Assembly (NCBI RefSeq): GCF_020497125.1
Contig: NC_059077.1
Coordinates: 27,975,340-28,039,339 of the forward strand
Length of the DNA stretch: 64,000 nt
From: Mauremys mutica
Taxonomy: Eukaryota; Chordata; Testudines; Geoemydidae
Direction of reading: 5' to 3'
Shown here one piece after another: positions 23,056 to 33,687 of this stretch (position 1 is its first letter; each line of letters starts with the position of its first letter). The position numbers and the translations under genes are program-made. The notes beneath the pieces were generated by a model. The model had not been told where the DNA came from, did not search any database, and worked only from the letters and a program-made list of their open reading frames with translations.

Positions 23056-24008
23056 TGTAGCCTTTTATTTTTATTTAAAGTAAATTTAGTGATGTATTAT
23101 GACATCCGTGGGTTCAACGCTGGTGGCTACAGTCTCAAGTTCAACAGAGTTACCTCTGCTTGTTTTAGATTTAGAGCTCATAGGAACACATGAAACCATA
23201 GGCAAGTAACACATACAATCACAAGAACAAGGTCCACTATCTTTTATCAATTTTATTAAAGTTCCCAACAAAGTTATGAATGTCACAGCATATACCACTC
23301 CTAGATATACTCATGCATCAGTTATAACTACAGACATACTCACATCCTCCTAGATAGTATTAGGGCCTGATGGGGTCTCTCACAGATTGATCATCAGTAG
23401 AGGGATGGTTTCTGTTGGAGTTTTCCCATAGGAAGCTCAATTTTCTCAACCTGGGCACTCTCTTTTATAATGTGATTCTTCACTTACATTCTGCACATGA
23501 ACATGGAAGTGTCAACCCTCTTTTTTCTTTATTGGTCTGATGTTCCCTAGAAATTTGAAGTACCTCAATTCCTATAGATTGTATATAGTTCCTGTTATTC
23601 TCATTAGCATTGATGCAGTCTGTATCATGTGATTAAGACACGTTAGAGATAGATGTGCCTCTAAAACATTTTTTAAATTAATCTTCTGGCTAATTTTTCA
23701 CAATATTACTCCTTGGTACCTCTTTTCCCATAATCTTATGGCATCGGGTTATTCTTTAGTCACTTACTTATATCAACATTTCTTATCTCCAAGGCCTAAA
23801 ATTGTTAAGCTAAAATTTTACAGGCCTCAGCCATCCTTACTTAGATATCTAATGCATAATTATTCCTTCTAAATGCTGATCACTTTTATACTTCTATAAC
23901 CCCACAACTTAACTCTATTTAACATACAATGATTATATTTAACATGACATGTTACTTAATCATAACATCACACGATAAATGAATACTAAACTAAAATCAT
24001 GGGCTACA
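23056..24008 (-). mobile_element. Solo LTR inserted in the Gypsy RT
   Basis: The insert begins TGTAGCC and ends GGCTACA (7-base perfect inverted termini, TG...CA) and is flanked by CTCT at 23052-23055 and 24009-24012. Excising it and one CTCT rejoins the RT frame exactly at the Asn-Arg-Ala-Leu motif typical of Gypsy RT, which independently validates the boundaries. It is 953 bases with no coding sequence. The AATAAA-type signal on the minus strand near 23250 favours minus orientation. A 4-base duplication suits a gammaretrovirus-like source. Confidence 0.85.
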
Positions 24009-24154
24009 CTCTGTTAAATGGTTTTTGATCAGTGCTGATCCTCAGTTTACTAGAAGTCCTCACCACTACTAGGCTACTGATCCACTCTGTGCCAGTTTCA
24101 GTTGGTATAATGAAGCCAGTTCCTTCTTCAGTGGCTAATGGTAGTCTATTTTTC

Positions 24155-24254
24155 AGGGCTTTGGAGCTGTGCTCCAGCTCCAGGCAAAAACCTGCAGCTC
24201 CACTGCTCTGGAGCTGCTCCATGCTCCAGCTCTGGGCTCCGCTCCAAAGCCCTG
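24155..24254. mobile_element. 100-bp hAT-type MITE in Gypsy pol
   Basis: CAGGGCTTTGGAGC at the left pairs with GCTCCAAAGCCCTG at the right (14-base perfect TIR). Flanks CTATTTTT (24147-24154) and CTATTTCT (24255-24262) form an 8-base TSD with one mismatch. The interior is a run of GGAGC/GCTCC units, so almost the whole element can fold. It adds the GAGC-rich codons seen in the minus-strand reading frame. Confidence 0.88.
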
Positions 24255-24450
24255 CTATTTCTAACTTCAGCTTGCTGTGTAGAGGTCCATCTCCTAGAAA
24301 TATGTCCTTATATTCTGTTAGAATGCTGGATAGGGCCCAGGGACTGTTCTTCCTCCTCTCACACATTCTTGTGTGTACTGGAATCAAATCTGACAGTGGT
24401 CCTCCCTCAAAACTCTTCTCTCCTTCAACCTGTACTCCTCTCTTGAAGTT

Positions 24451-25535
24451 CCATGCAGGTTGCTACACCACTCATCTCTGGGTGCATAGAGATTACAGCG
24501 ATGATGAATGGTTTCCACTAAAAAATGCCCTGACACAGTAAACACTTCTACATTTTTTGGTTAGTGAACGCCTGACATCGGTGTAATCCTCATTGCTCAT
24601 ACATGTTACAATAAATTCATTGTTACTATGAGAATCTTACAAGAATCAAGGTTACCCAGTAGAAAAGCCTATGAAAAATGAGCCAGTCATTTAAAACAAG
24701 ATACTGAAAAAATGTCCAAAATTTTTGCTTTGTAGACTTACTAGCTGAGTAAAATAAATTCAGAATTATGTTGTACAAATGAACCTGCTCATTCATGTTT
24801 GGCTAATTGAACAAAAATCTAAATCCAATGTTTCAAAAATGGTAATCCTCTCGGGTGATGAAGTGACTATAGCCAAGCAGCTGGCTAAGGAATAAATTAT
24901 GCTTTCATTACTGTGTGATATAATAAGTTTTAATAAATAGAGCGGGTTTTATATTTGTCTTTCAAGACATAATATGCTAATCTAAGTATTTTTAAAATTT
25001 GTATAACCATATTGAAAAGTAAAGGAAATGAGAGAAGAGGCATGCTTTCCCCCTTGCTAACTGCGTACATGACTAGTGTCTTATATGCAAGATAATTAGG
25101 CCAATAATTATTTCCAGGAAGTCTATTATTATAATGCACCCTTCATAGTCTTATAATATTCAATTGGCTTGTTATTTCTCAATAAATCTGTTTGGATTTA
25201 TCTTTTTATAAAGCAGCAATGGGCAGGTAAAAAAAGGTATGTGTTTTGTTTTTTAAGAGTTTCTCCTTTGTGTCGCTTCTGCATATTCTCATTTATGGGA
25301 TGTGCTGATAGGTGGAGCTTTGATGGTGAAGTTAGCAGTGCCCTGCCTCTCCCTTCACTGCTTGTGTTGTAAGGGTTAGGCCATAGAAGGGGGCAGAGTG
25401 CTCCAGCTGCCTCAGTTCCTTCCAACTGCTTTCAGGCATACATTAGGAACCTCTCTGGACCTCTGTCCAGACTTTTTTGAATTCTGTTAGTATTGTAGGT
25501 TTTGTTAGCATTGTATATAGTTACATTGTTAAGGA
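24451..25535. other. No gene recognised
   Basis: AT-rich DNA to the right of the Gypsy relic. Its gag and left-hand LTR are not recognisable here. Confidence 0.55.
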
Positions 25536-25539
25536 TTTA

Positions 25540-25676
25540 GACAGATAGATAAGTATATATCTTCCTACTGTATTTTCCACTACATGCATCTGATGGAGTG
25601 GGCTATAGCCCACGAAAGTTTATGCTCAAATAAATTGGTTAGTCTCTAAGGTGCCACAAGTACTTCTGTTCTTTTT
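25540..25676 (-). repeat. Interspersed repeat, terminal fragment
   Basis: Contains GTATTTTCCACTACATGCAT, CTGATGGAGTGGGCTATAGC, CCACGAAAGTTTATGCTCAA and AGTCTCTAAGGTGCCACAAG. The same design (GTGGCACC...AGACTAAC...GAGCAT...TTTCGTG...CCCACTT) forms each arm of the dimer at 37602-37804. I recall it as very abundant in turtles but cannot settle whether it is a SINE or a Penelope-like terminus. Confidence 0.6.
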
Positions 25677-25899
25677 TCAAATGGGAAGGAGGTCCATGGG
25701 AATCTCTTTGAGTGTGGTTCACACGACGCACATTTTTGAGAACCCTTGTTCTACTGCATATTTTAATGAAGAATTGAAACTACTAGCATAGCATTAGTGG
25801 CTATATAGAGTGGGGGTCAGACAGATGAGGATTACCAGGTAGAGTTCTGGACAAGAGGCAGAGAGGTCAACTAGCCTAACAGCCTGCAGAATGAGGTTC

Positions 25900-26060
25900 T
25901 AGTCCTGTGCTTCCACTTCAACTTTTTGTCTAACTTGTCTATTAAGGTTATAAGATCTTCAGACCATGGACTATAGGATCTCACTATATGTCTGTACAGT
26001 GCCTAGCACAATGCTCCTAGCTGAGGCCTTTGGACATTTCTTAAACACATAATAATCATG
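25900..26060 (+). repeat. MIR-like SINE tail
   Basis: TATAAGATCTTCAGACCATG, TATGTCTGTACAGTGCCTAG, CACAATGCTCCTAGCTGAGG, CCTTTGGACATTTC and the terminal AATAATCA follow the order of the turtle MIR-like SINE 3' half. Confidence 0.6.
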
Positions 26061-26554
26061 TAGACTGAAGAATGATGTCTATGATGGCTGCAGCTGAGTG
26101 ACTTTTATGAAGTGGCCAAATAAGTGTTTATGACAGGCCAACAAGTACAGTTGGTTTGGAATGAGTTTATGGAGACATGGGATCAAAATTAAGCTCTGGA
26201 ATAAACAGTAACAGCTTCCACAGCAAAGCAAATGGCTTTGTTGTGCTTGTTCACCACAGTACTGGATTTTAACTATTGTGTTCTCTTCCTGTGCATGCAA
26301 TCTGACCCTTCTGAAATAAGTATTTTGCTATAACATACCTCTCTAAAGCAGAGCATGTTCCAAATAAAAGACAGCAGCAATCTGGTATCTTGAACACCAC
26401 CAGACATCATGCTCTGAAATTAATCTAGTGCAGCAAGTGAATGGAGACTGCAATCAACTTTTTTTTTTAAGCAAAATCATCCAAGAAATAGCGTTAGCTT
26501 TATCTCCTGTATAAGTTATCTCAGAAATAACTTTGGTTTTCTTCTCTTCTGCAG

Positions 26555-26616
26555 TGGGCAGCATTTAAAAAATTTAATGAGTTAGCTCATGCATACAATG
26601 GAGACTCAAGGCAAAG
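26555..26616 (+). CDS. Candidate isolated protein-coding exon (62 nt)
   Basis: A pyrimidine-rich tract ending TTTTCTTCTCTTCTGCAG (26537-26554) is a near-ideal 3' splice site, and GCAAAG|GTAAGT (donor at 26617) is a near-consensus 5' splice site. The 62 bases between are open in the frame that starts at base 26555, reading WAAFKKFNELAHAYNGDSRQ plus two bases. The length is not a multiple of three, so it would join exons of different phase. The peptide is amphipathic and complex, unlike the surrounding repeat-derived frames. I do not recognise the protein. Neighbouring kilobases lack another convincing exon, consistent with very long introns. A chance co-occurrence of both sites is possible, so treat it as a hypothesis. 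Confidence 0.48.
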
Positions 26617-27655
26617 GTAAGTATTAATGATCTAGGAGAAGCTCACTTCCTGGAGATTAATTAGTACTAAGGGGGAGTGGAGGAGTCTCCACTGCACCTG
26701 GGACCATGGTATTTATTTATTTGTGGAGGGAGAGGTGACCTAAGCCTTTGTTCCAACGGTGAGGTTGTTTCAGAGCATTTTTCATGTTCTGTGCATTAGT
26801 CACAGAGATTACTTGAGTCATCTTCATAGTATAATGATGTGCACCATCTGGCACTTTTTGTGACTTTTGAAACTATTAAAGTGATATTGTTTGTTTGCAG
26901 AAAGAAAGGGTCATGTTGACAATTACTGTTACTGTATTTATCCTACAACACTGAGGAGAGAGAGAGCTAGTTAGAACAGGTGTCGTATTTTTCATTTGTG
27001 ACATCTAACGAAACCTTGGTGAAAATCTTATAAATGCATCTTTTTATTTGTAATAAAAATGTATGATTTGGAAAATAAGTTAAAAAATGAGAACAGAGTT
27101 ATGGAATTATTGCCAATTAATTTATAGAAGGCTATATCCCTTCCACCATCCCCTTGCTGCCCAGTGCAGGAGTAAGTCCTACAATTCTAAGACTGATTCC
27201 TGAAAAGTTGCCTCTGTGGGACCTATTCTGCACTCAGATTTGCACCCAGTTTCCACTGACCTCAGTGAGAATTGGTCATGTGTCAGAGGGTAGCATTAGG
27301 CTTGTTTGGTTCCATGAAACTGTTTAATAAAATACATCATATTAAGTGGAGCCAGGGGAAGCTGGTTGTGTTCTGACCTGCCAAAGTGAATGCACATTTC
27401 TGTGAGCTCAGGCTTGAAGCCCAATAATGCCTTAATATTCTGACACAACATGATAAAATTTACATTGCAGTCAGAGCATCATGATGTTGTGTTGCGGTGT
27501 ATGTGTCATTGGATCAAGTTACCAGCCCAGAGGCACCCTGCATTCCAGGACTCGGTGCCTAGAGCACATGAGAGAATTCGGGATCTAGTTTGGGTTCATT
27601 GCAACTTGCGGTGAATACCAGAACTTCTGTAGGCTTGTTCACCCTAACATTAAGG
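26617..27655. other. No further gene recognised
   Basis: Presumed intron if the exon is real. CCCCTTGCTGCCCAGTGCAG occurs at about 27150 and again, almost identically, at about 28490, suggesting a short unclassified repeat. Confidence 0.45.
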
Positions 27656-27659
27656 CAGC

Positions 27660-27805
27660 TACTTAGTGTTCACTAGAATTAAATGAGGGATTGCAAATTC
27701 TTTGGTACAGGGATTGCCTTTGTGTTTGTAGGGCCTAGCACAATAATAGGAACCCAGTCCCCAAATGGGGCCTCATTGCAGTGATACACATAATAAATAA
27801 CTTTT
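27660..27805 (+). repeat. MIR-like SINE tail
   Basis: TTGGTACAGGGATTGCCTTT, GTGTTTGTAGGGCCTAGCAC, AATGGGGCCTCATTGCAGTG and ACATAATAAATAAC follow the SINE 3' half, including the A/T-rich end. Confidence 0.6.
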
Positions 27806-27874
27806 CTGCTTGAAGAGTGATGATAATATTCTTTAAGTAGGAATTTACAAGAATAGATTTAATCAGTCTTTACA

Positions 27875-27995
27875 CCACCATGTAAAATGAGTATCTCCAT
27901 TTTGCAGATGGGGAAAGTGAGGCAGAAAGGTTAAAGTGATTTCCGCAAGATCATGTAATCAGCTCCCATTTATCCCATGCTATCATTACTCCAGC
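27875..27995 (-). repeat. MIR core, reverse orientation
   Basis: TCCATTTTGCAGATGGGGAA, AGTGAGGCAGAAAGGTTAAA, GTGATTTCCGCAAGATCATG is the reverse complement of the MIR core (GTGACCTTGGGCAAGT... CTCAGTTTCCCCATCTG). Confidence 0.75.
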
Positions 27996-28559
27996 AACTA
28001 TGCTGTGACCACACCTCTTCTTTGATGAAACTTTTTTTTTGTAAGAGGGGAAAAAAGAAGGAAAACATAATGCAAGTCCTTAAGAATTCTACTGTCATGC
28101 CAACTAAACCAACTGTATGACAGAATTTCCTTACTTATGCAAATGATTGTTTTATTTACATTATTTCCTGTTGTTTAGTGTGCTGCAGCAATCCTGCAGC
28201 AATTCAGCAAGAACAAAATGTTCCCGAGTTTAAATCTATTTAGCTTCAACGCTTAAATTCAGTTCAGACACAAGTAAACACATTTAACTTAACCAGAAAA
28301 ATAAAACATGAAGTGGTTTGTTTATGTTTATTCAGTAAGAGAAATACACTGTGACTTCAGAAATGAGCTAAAAACTGCATGACTCTAACCTGTCAAAGAG
28401 CACTTAAGATTCGACTTGTTTCATTACTAATAATCTGCTGGATTAATGGAGCAAGGGGGGAAAAAACAATCCAAGAAAACCTTCCGCATCCCCTTGCTGC
28501 CCAGTGCAGAAGCTAGTTATGGACAGAGTCCTTGTGCTCTCTGAATACGGCAATAAAGC

Positions 28560-28945
28560 TAGGCAAAAATTTTTTGAATAGTAATTTTTTTTAAGGCACC
28601 AAAATATTTATGAATCTGGGTCAAATTTGGCAAATAAGTGAGGCCAAAAGGGTTGATTTTTTTTTCATGGAATGTTCCATTTTGACATCTTTCTGAAATG
28701 AACTATTTCATTTGAAACGAAATTTTGTACAAAAATGTTGATTCAGAATCACATTGTTCCATTTGAATCAACATTTAGTTTTGCGAAGTTGTTTCAAAAT
28801 GCCATTAAAACATTTTGCTGGATTAAAACAAAATTGTGTCAATTTCTTCAGTTCCATGAACAAAGCCAAAAAAGATCAGTTTTGGCTTGAAACGAACCAC
28901 ATATTTTTTTTTTAATATTTTGGTCTGGACACCGAACTGAGAAAT
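28560..28945. repeat. T/A-rich interspersed repeat
   Basis: Runs such as TTTTTTTCATGGAATGTTCC, AAATGAACTATTTCATTTG and CAAAATGCCATTAAAACATT belong to the same style of repeat as 51120-51535 and 61425-62754 (AAAATGTTT and TTTCAAAAT words). No TSD identified for this copy. Confidence 0.45.
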
Positions 28946-29227
28946 GAATTATTCACTCAGTTTTACATGGCAACTGAAGGAGCTACGTAGCATGACCTTC
29001 TCCGAAAGGGAAAAGGGCAGAGCTATGGATACTTCCCACCCCAACATGCATTGGTCAGCAAAGCTAGATCAGCATAGGGAGCCATGCTGCAGCAGGTTGG
29101 AGACTGCTCTGGCTTGCACTTTGCCCCAGTATTTGAGTAAGAAAATATAGTTCTAGGAGCACTGGCAATGTGTCTCTACTCCAGGGCGTGACTTATGAGA
29201 GTTCAGATCCCACCCATGCCACCATAT

Positions 29228-29942
29228 TGTCACAGTTTCAGGGTAGCTACACCTGTATCCCCACCTCTAAGAGTGCCTCCTCCGGTCTCAGGTTTCATCT
29301 GCTTCTGGGGAGGGACCCTTGTCCCTCTCTCTTCTTCCTGGGTTTTAGGGCTGCACAGCTCCCTGCCTTATACTGTGATATACCAAGCAAGCCAGGCTGT
29401 CTCAAAGCCAACACCTCTCCTTTACTCTCTGTCCAAGGGCTATGAACAGTGTATTGCCAGCTGTTACAAGTTACCACATCGCTCTTGTTAAGCAAGCACT
29501 GTTATTCTTAAGGTAAAAGCATTACAGAGAGAACATAATCAAAACAACAAACAAATTTAAACATACCAGCAGTCACCCTAGTAGTCCAAAGTCTTTTCAG
29601 TCTTCCCACAAGGGTTGGAGGGGCTCCCTTGGATGGAAGGTCCTCTCCATTTGTTGGATCAGAAAAAAGCCCCCAAAGCAAGGCCCCTTTTATGTTAAAA
29701 GCCTTTTCTTTTTCTGTTGGTCTTTGGACAGCCTCTTTTGAATTAGTATGTGCAAGTCTGTCCAGGGGGTGGTACCTCTCTGGAGGTGTTTACAATCTAT
29801 GGGATTGACCTTAAAAAAAATGAAGGGTGAGTGTTTCCTGGAGAAGCTGTGTAACCACCCACCAGAGTTGCATACAATCTGGTACACAGTGATACATAGG
29901 CTTAGTACAAGATGGTCCCCAAAGATATTGCTTGCAGTTGCA
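29228..29942 (-). mobile_element. Probable solo LTR
   Basis: Starts TGTCACAGTTTCAGGG and ends GCAGTTGCA, with ATAT on both sides (29224-29227 and 29943-29946). The flank duplication is short and low in complexity, so the right end is tentative; an alternative end is TGTCACA at 29954. No coding domain is present; the overlapping ORFs (29170-29491) are chance frames. I recall this left terminus as an LTR terminus in turtles. Confidence 0.45.
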
Positions 29943-30479
29943 ATATCTGTCACAGTGACTCATTCAGTGAGTCCTCCTCCTCCTCAGTTTCCCATGGACT
30001 CTGTAGTTTAATAATAATAGACTACTCTGCTCACACACACTTTAAACATTTAAAGTCTCCTCCTTGCCGGGGTGATTCATTTACAAACAAAACAAACTAG
30101 GTGTTCCTAATAATAGGGAAGCTTGCACTGAATATTCAGGGATAGAAGGACTATCATTAAAAGCTTGGCGAATGGGTCCCCTAGATTGTAGATTGTATTT
30201 ATGTTTTCATTAATTTTATTTACTCTTTACATTTTCTCCATGGTGGAACTTGAACCCAATAACGTTTAAGTTAATCAAATTTGCCTATCCTCCATATTCA
30301 AATGGGTTTGAAATTAGAAGAAACTAGTCCATGTGTCCCAAATTAGAAGCTGTCACCAGTTAAGGGGCTAATACTTCTGTAATTTTTATTGTTTATTTAT
30401 TATAATTGTGCCCGTGCTTTATCTTCTTAACTTTAAAAGAAAATCTTATTGTGATCCTACTTTCTCATAGGTTTGGGCA

Positions 30480-30930
30480 TAAACAACCACTGTCTCCATT
30501 CCAGAAAGATTGCTAAGGCTCATCTATCGCTCTGACCACCACCCCACACTGTTCATCCCTGTGGGCATTAATGATACTGCCAGGTAGGACCCTGAGCAAC
30601 TTGGCAGTGACTGCAGGGCTTTTGGAGTGAGGGTGAAGGAATTGGGGCATAGTTTGTGTTCTCCTGGCTAAAAGTAAGGGCCCTGGCAGGGGCACAGGCA
30701 TCCTGGAGAGGACTGCATGGGTGAGCAGATGGTATTGACAGGAGGGTTTTGGCTTCCTCAGTCATGGGATGCTGTGCCAGGAAGAAGGTCTTCTGAGAAC
30801 AAATGGGTCCATCTGACCAAGAAGGGGAAGAGGATCTTTATGCACTGACTTGCCACCCTAGTGAGGCGGGCTTTAAACTAGGTTCAAAAGGGGGAGGTGA
30901 CAAAAGCCCACAGGTAAGCATAACAAAAGG
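30480..30930 (+). pseudogene. CR1 LINE ORF1 esterase-domain relic
   Basis: One reading frame carries, with three stops, RLLRLIYRSDHHPTLFIPVG, then GINDTAR, then SDCRAFGVRVKELG, and later VHLTKKGKRIF and LATLVRRALN. These match the order I know for the SGNH-type esterase in CR1 ORF1: block III GxND (30564-30575) and the C-terminal DG-x-HL-x-KKGK block, here with the aspartate lost. The esterase is thought to help retrotransposition of CR1, perhaps by membrane or RNP association. The 5' and ORF2 parts are absent; the CR1 3' end at 36828 is probably a separate copy. Confidence 0.65.
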
Positions 30931-31239
30931 TGATCTTAACAGAGGGTTAGATGTTGGCAGGGGATATGTAAAATTACAGTAGCATCATAAGAGCAATCAG
31001 TGTGCAGGTTCTTGGGGGCGGGGCTTGCCCCCCAAACAGAAGCACAGCATGAGGGGGCACATGGGGTTACATGCCACTGTCCCCCTCCATCCTCATTTCT
31101 GCAAACGCAGAGCTGCCAGCTCAAAGGCTGCGTCTCGTCTAGGGCTCCACTGACTCCGCAGTTGAATGCAGCCTCCTAGTGCCAGTTGTGCTCCCATTCT
31201 GTGTTCTGGGAGCCTTCCTGTGGAACAGTGAGTTCCCGT

Positions 31240-31405
31240 GGTGGGGCTGGGTAAGCAGGGGTGGGGAAATGAGGGAAGGGGAGTAAGGGGAAGAGGCAGT
31301 GGGGAAAGAAGGGGGGTGGATTAGGGTGGGGGAGGGGAATGTGGGAGTGAGGGGAGTGGGATGGAGAAGAATAGGAGATAGGGGAAAGAGTGGGGGAAGC
31401 GGGAT
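31240..31405. repeat. Purine-rich tract
   Basis: A 165-base run almost devoid of C on the + strand (GGGGAGTAAGGGGAAGAGG, GGGTGGGGGAGGGGAATGTG). It can form G-quadruplex or triplex structures. It adjoins the C-rich minisatellite. Confidence 0.8.
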
Positions 31406-31469
31406 CCCGGCAGGTGGCATCCCCTCGGCAGCAGCTGGGGCTGCCCCATTAAGCAGGCCCATCAAACCC

Positions 31470-31756
31470 TCACCCTGATAATCCCTACCCCCTACACCTG
31501 GACCCCTCCAACAAGCCCCCGACACCCAGACCCCCATCCCACTGTGCCCCAACCAGCTGAACCTGGACCCCCCATCAAGCCCTACTCACCAGCACCTGGA
31601 CCCCCCCAAACCCTCACACCCAGACCCCCCAGCCAAGCCCCATCTCCTCACACCCAGACAACCTCCCCCCCACCACCGCTGAGCCCAACCACTGTCACCT
31701 GGATCCCTGCAGAGTCCCATTGCCCCTGCACCCAGAACCCCCCAGCGAGCCCCTAT
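31470..31756. repeat. C-rich minisatellite
   Basis: Units of about 30-35 bases with the theme CACACCTGGACCCCCC...AAGCCC are repeated imperfectly about eight times. The array continues beyond two insertions: 32018-32072 (CACCCAGATGGCCCC) and 36697-36790 (CACCTGGATATGCCC, CACTTGGATCCTGC). So the solo LTR at 31757 and the Gypsy element at 32078 both landed in it. Confidence 0.75.
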
Positions 31757-32012
31757 TGTCACGGAGTGTGGGGGAGTCAGGCCCTGCACCCCCGGGCTCC
31801 CTGCCGATTCACCAGGACTCTCAGCCAGCCAGTAAAGCAGAAGGTTTATTTAGACGACAGGAACACAGTCCAACACAGGTCTTGCAGGCACAGATAACCG
31901 GATCCCCCCTGTTAGGTCCATCTTGGGGCCCCACAGCCCCCCTTGGGGATCAGAGCCCTCTCTCCCTGCTTCCCCTCTTTCCTCCAGCCAACTCCAGTCT
32001 CACTTTGTCACA
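31757..32012 (-). mobile_element. Solo LTR with 5-bp TSD
   Basis: Starts TGTCACGGAGTG and ends CTTTGTCACA; flanked by CCTAT at 31752-31756 and 32013-32017. On the minus strand it runs TGTGACAAAG...CCGTGACA, with AATAAA (reverse of 31845-31850) near the end, so it reads leftwards. It is only 256 bases, shorter than the family I remember, so an internal deletion is likely. Confidence 0.8.
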
Positions 32013-32077
32013 CCTATGCATCCAGATCTCTCACTGAGCTGCCTACACCCAGATGGCCCCACACAGAAACCTCTCAC

Positions 32078-32269
32078 TGTTATATCCTTGGGGCAGCCGG
32101 TGTAGGAAGCAATCACTTGAGGCCAGAGAGCAGGCAGCTAACCAAAACCTCCATTTTATTTACAGATATACAGAGAGCTCACTCAGCTGGTTGAAACCGG
32201 CTGAGCTAACCCATAATAATCTAACTCAGTTGCCATAGCAACAAAACCATGACAACCAAATACACAACA
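32078..32269 (-). repeat. 3' LTR of the Gypsy element
   Basis: 192 bases, TGTTATATCC...TACACAACA on the + strand. It has G where the other LTR has A in GCAGCC(G/A)GTG, and one A fewer in the A-run before CCATGAC. Confidence 0.95.
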
Positions 32270-32271
32270 TA

Positions 32272-32287
32272 TTCCTCCCCCCCTAAT
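32272..32287 (-). promoter_or_regulatory. Polypurine tract of the Gypsy element
   Basis: On the minus strand TTAGGGGGGGAGGAATA lies two bases before the 3' LTR. It would prime plus-strand DNA synthesis. Confidence 0.8.
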
Positions 32288-32400
32288 AAGAACATCCCCT
32301 AAATAAAACACACACTAGACTAGAGAAGGAGGGTAGACTGCCTCCATTCCCGGCTAAACCCTGGGGATTATTTTGCCCCATAACCGTGGGTTCGCCCTAG

Positions 32401-33687
32401 CTAAAGATCCAGCCGATGAGGAGGCCTTCTGTCTCTAGGTGGATTACGGCGAACTTCTGGTGTTATTGCACCCGAAAGCACTAGGGGCTCAGGGTCCGCA
32501 GCATGAACAGGTGAGGAGGTGGTATCAGCTCGTGCTGGGCAAAGGGGTATCTCAGCCGCCGGCAGTAATGGAGGAGAACAGTCAGAAACAGGTGACTCGT
32601 GATTCGGTCCCTCACCAGAAGAGGTGAAGTCAGACTCCTCAACTGCAGATGGGTCCTGAGGACTGGCATGACCTGGCAACAGCTGATCTACATGTCGCCG
32701 CCAGGTAAGATTCTCTGCAGTCCGGACTGTGTAGGAAACAGGTCCTGTTTGAGTGATGACTGTGGCCGGAACCCATTTAGCTCTGGAAGTATAATTCTGA
32801 GCCAAAACTGGCTGTCCCGGGCTAAAGGTTCGGTCTTTTGCTCTGGGTGCCCGTCTGATGACTTGATATTGCTGCTGATGTTGCACAATTTGTCGGGGTT
32901 CAGAAGGTTTCAGCAGATCAAAGCAAGTGCGCAGCTGTCGTCCCATCATTAGAAAGGCCGGAGATGCGTGGGTCGTAGCATGAGGTGTGTTTCTGTAGGA
33001 AAGTAAAAAGGTATCCAGACGCTTTTGAATGGAGTGTTGTCCCCTTGCTGATTTCAAAGCGTTTTTCATTGTCTGCACAAATCTTTCAGCTAATCCGTTG
33101 GTGGACGGATGATATGGTGCTGCCGTGATGTGGTGTATACCATTTGCCTTCATAAAATTTTGAAACTCCTGAGAAACGAACTGTGGTCCGTTGTCGCTCA
33201 CAAGTTGTTCTGGCAGACCAAAACGACTAAAGAGTCCTCGTAGTTTTTGGATAGTACTCTCTGCAGAAGTGGACTGCATTATAGAGACTTCTGGCCATTT
33301 AGAATGGGCATCTATTGCCACCAAGAACATGCTTCCTTCAAGAGGGCCAGCAAAGTCAACGTGAATACGTTGCCACGGGTTTTCAGGCCAGTCCCATGGG
33401 TGTAGGGGTGCCCACTGGGGTGCATTCCTCACACCCTGACATGACATACAAGCTTTTGCCTTCTCTTCAATAGTGCTGTCCAGTCCAGGCCACCAAAAAT
33501 AGCTTCGTGCAATTTCCTTCATGCACACTATTCCACAGTGACCGGAATGTAGCTGTTCTAACATCTGTGATCTCAGGGGTGGTGGAATAATGACACGTCT
33601 CCCCCACAACAAACAACCAGATTGGACCGATAACTCCGTCCGCTTGGACATGTAGGGAACAAGGTCGGATGATACCGGAGAGGTTTG
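32401..33687 (-). pseudogene. Gypsy integrase segment of gag-pol
   Basis: After the second TGA the same frame stays open to a TAG at 32401. Counting from the Met at 33651, the zinc-binding HHCC domain has H35, H38, C68 and C71. The catalytic triad is D99 (HVDFAGP), D153 (VSDNGPQF) and E189 (NGLAERF), with the classic 35-residue D-to-E spacing. A GPVSYTV stretch resembles the GPY/F module. All catalytic residues are intact. The protein would insert retrotransposon DNA into the genome. The C-terminal tail is Pro/Ser-rich and ends 132 bases before the 3' LTR. Confidence 0.93.

Larger units (their letters stand above)
21065..24450 (-). pseudogene. Decayed Ty3/Gypsy pol, split by two younger insertions
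   Basis: Read on the minus strand from right to left, the order is RT, RNase H, integrase. The RT N-terminal part lies at 24004-24387 (ILTEYKDIF, TEWISSLVVV, LRISTDQKPFNR) and resumes at 22825-23049 (HYSLPTIEDTLPNLS, TVCDVKNVFWHIEL). A post-RT stretch follows near 22540 (VKGVQRFID), then a frameshifted RNase H-like region. Next come an integrase zinc finger (H-x3-H...C-x2-C, about 21725-21830), the catalytic DNGPQY at 21475-21492 and an integrase C-terminal part at 21184-21423 (SSPAQGLMGQRIKTLLP). Many stops and frameshifts make it inactive. No LTRs of this element were recognised. Confidence 0.82.

Noticed and set aside
31139..31897. Proline-rich ORFs of 137 and 117 codons
   Set aside because: They are translations of the purine tract, the C-rich minisatellite and part of a solo LTR.
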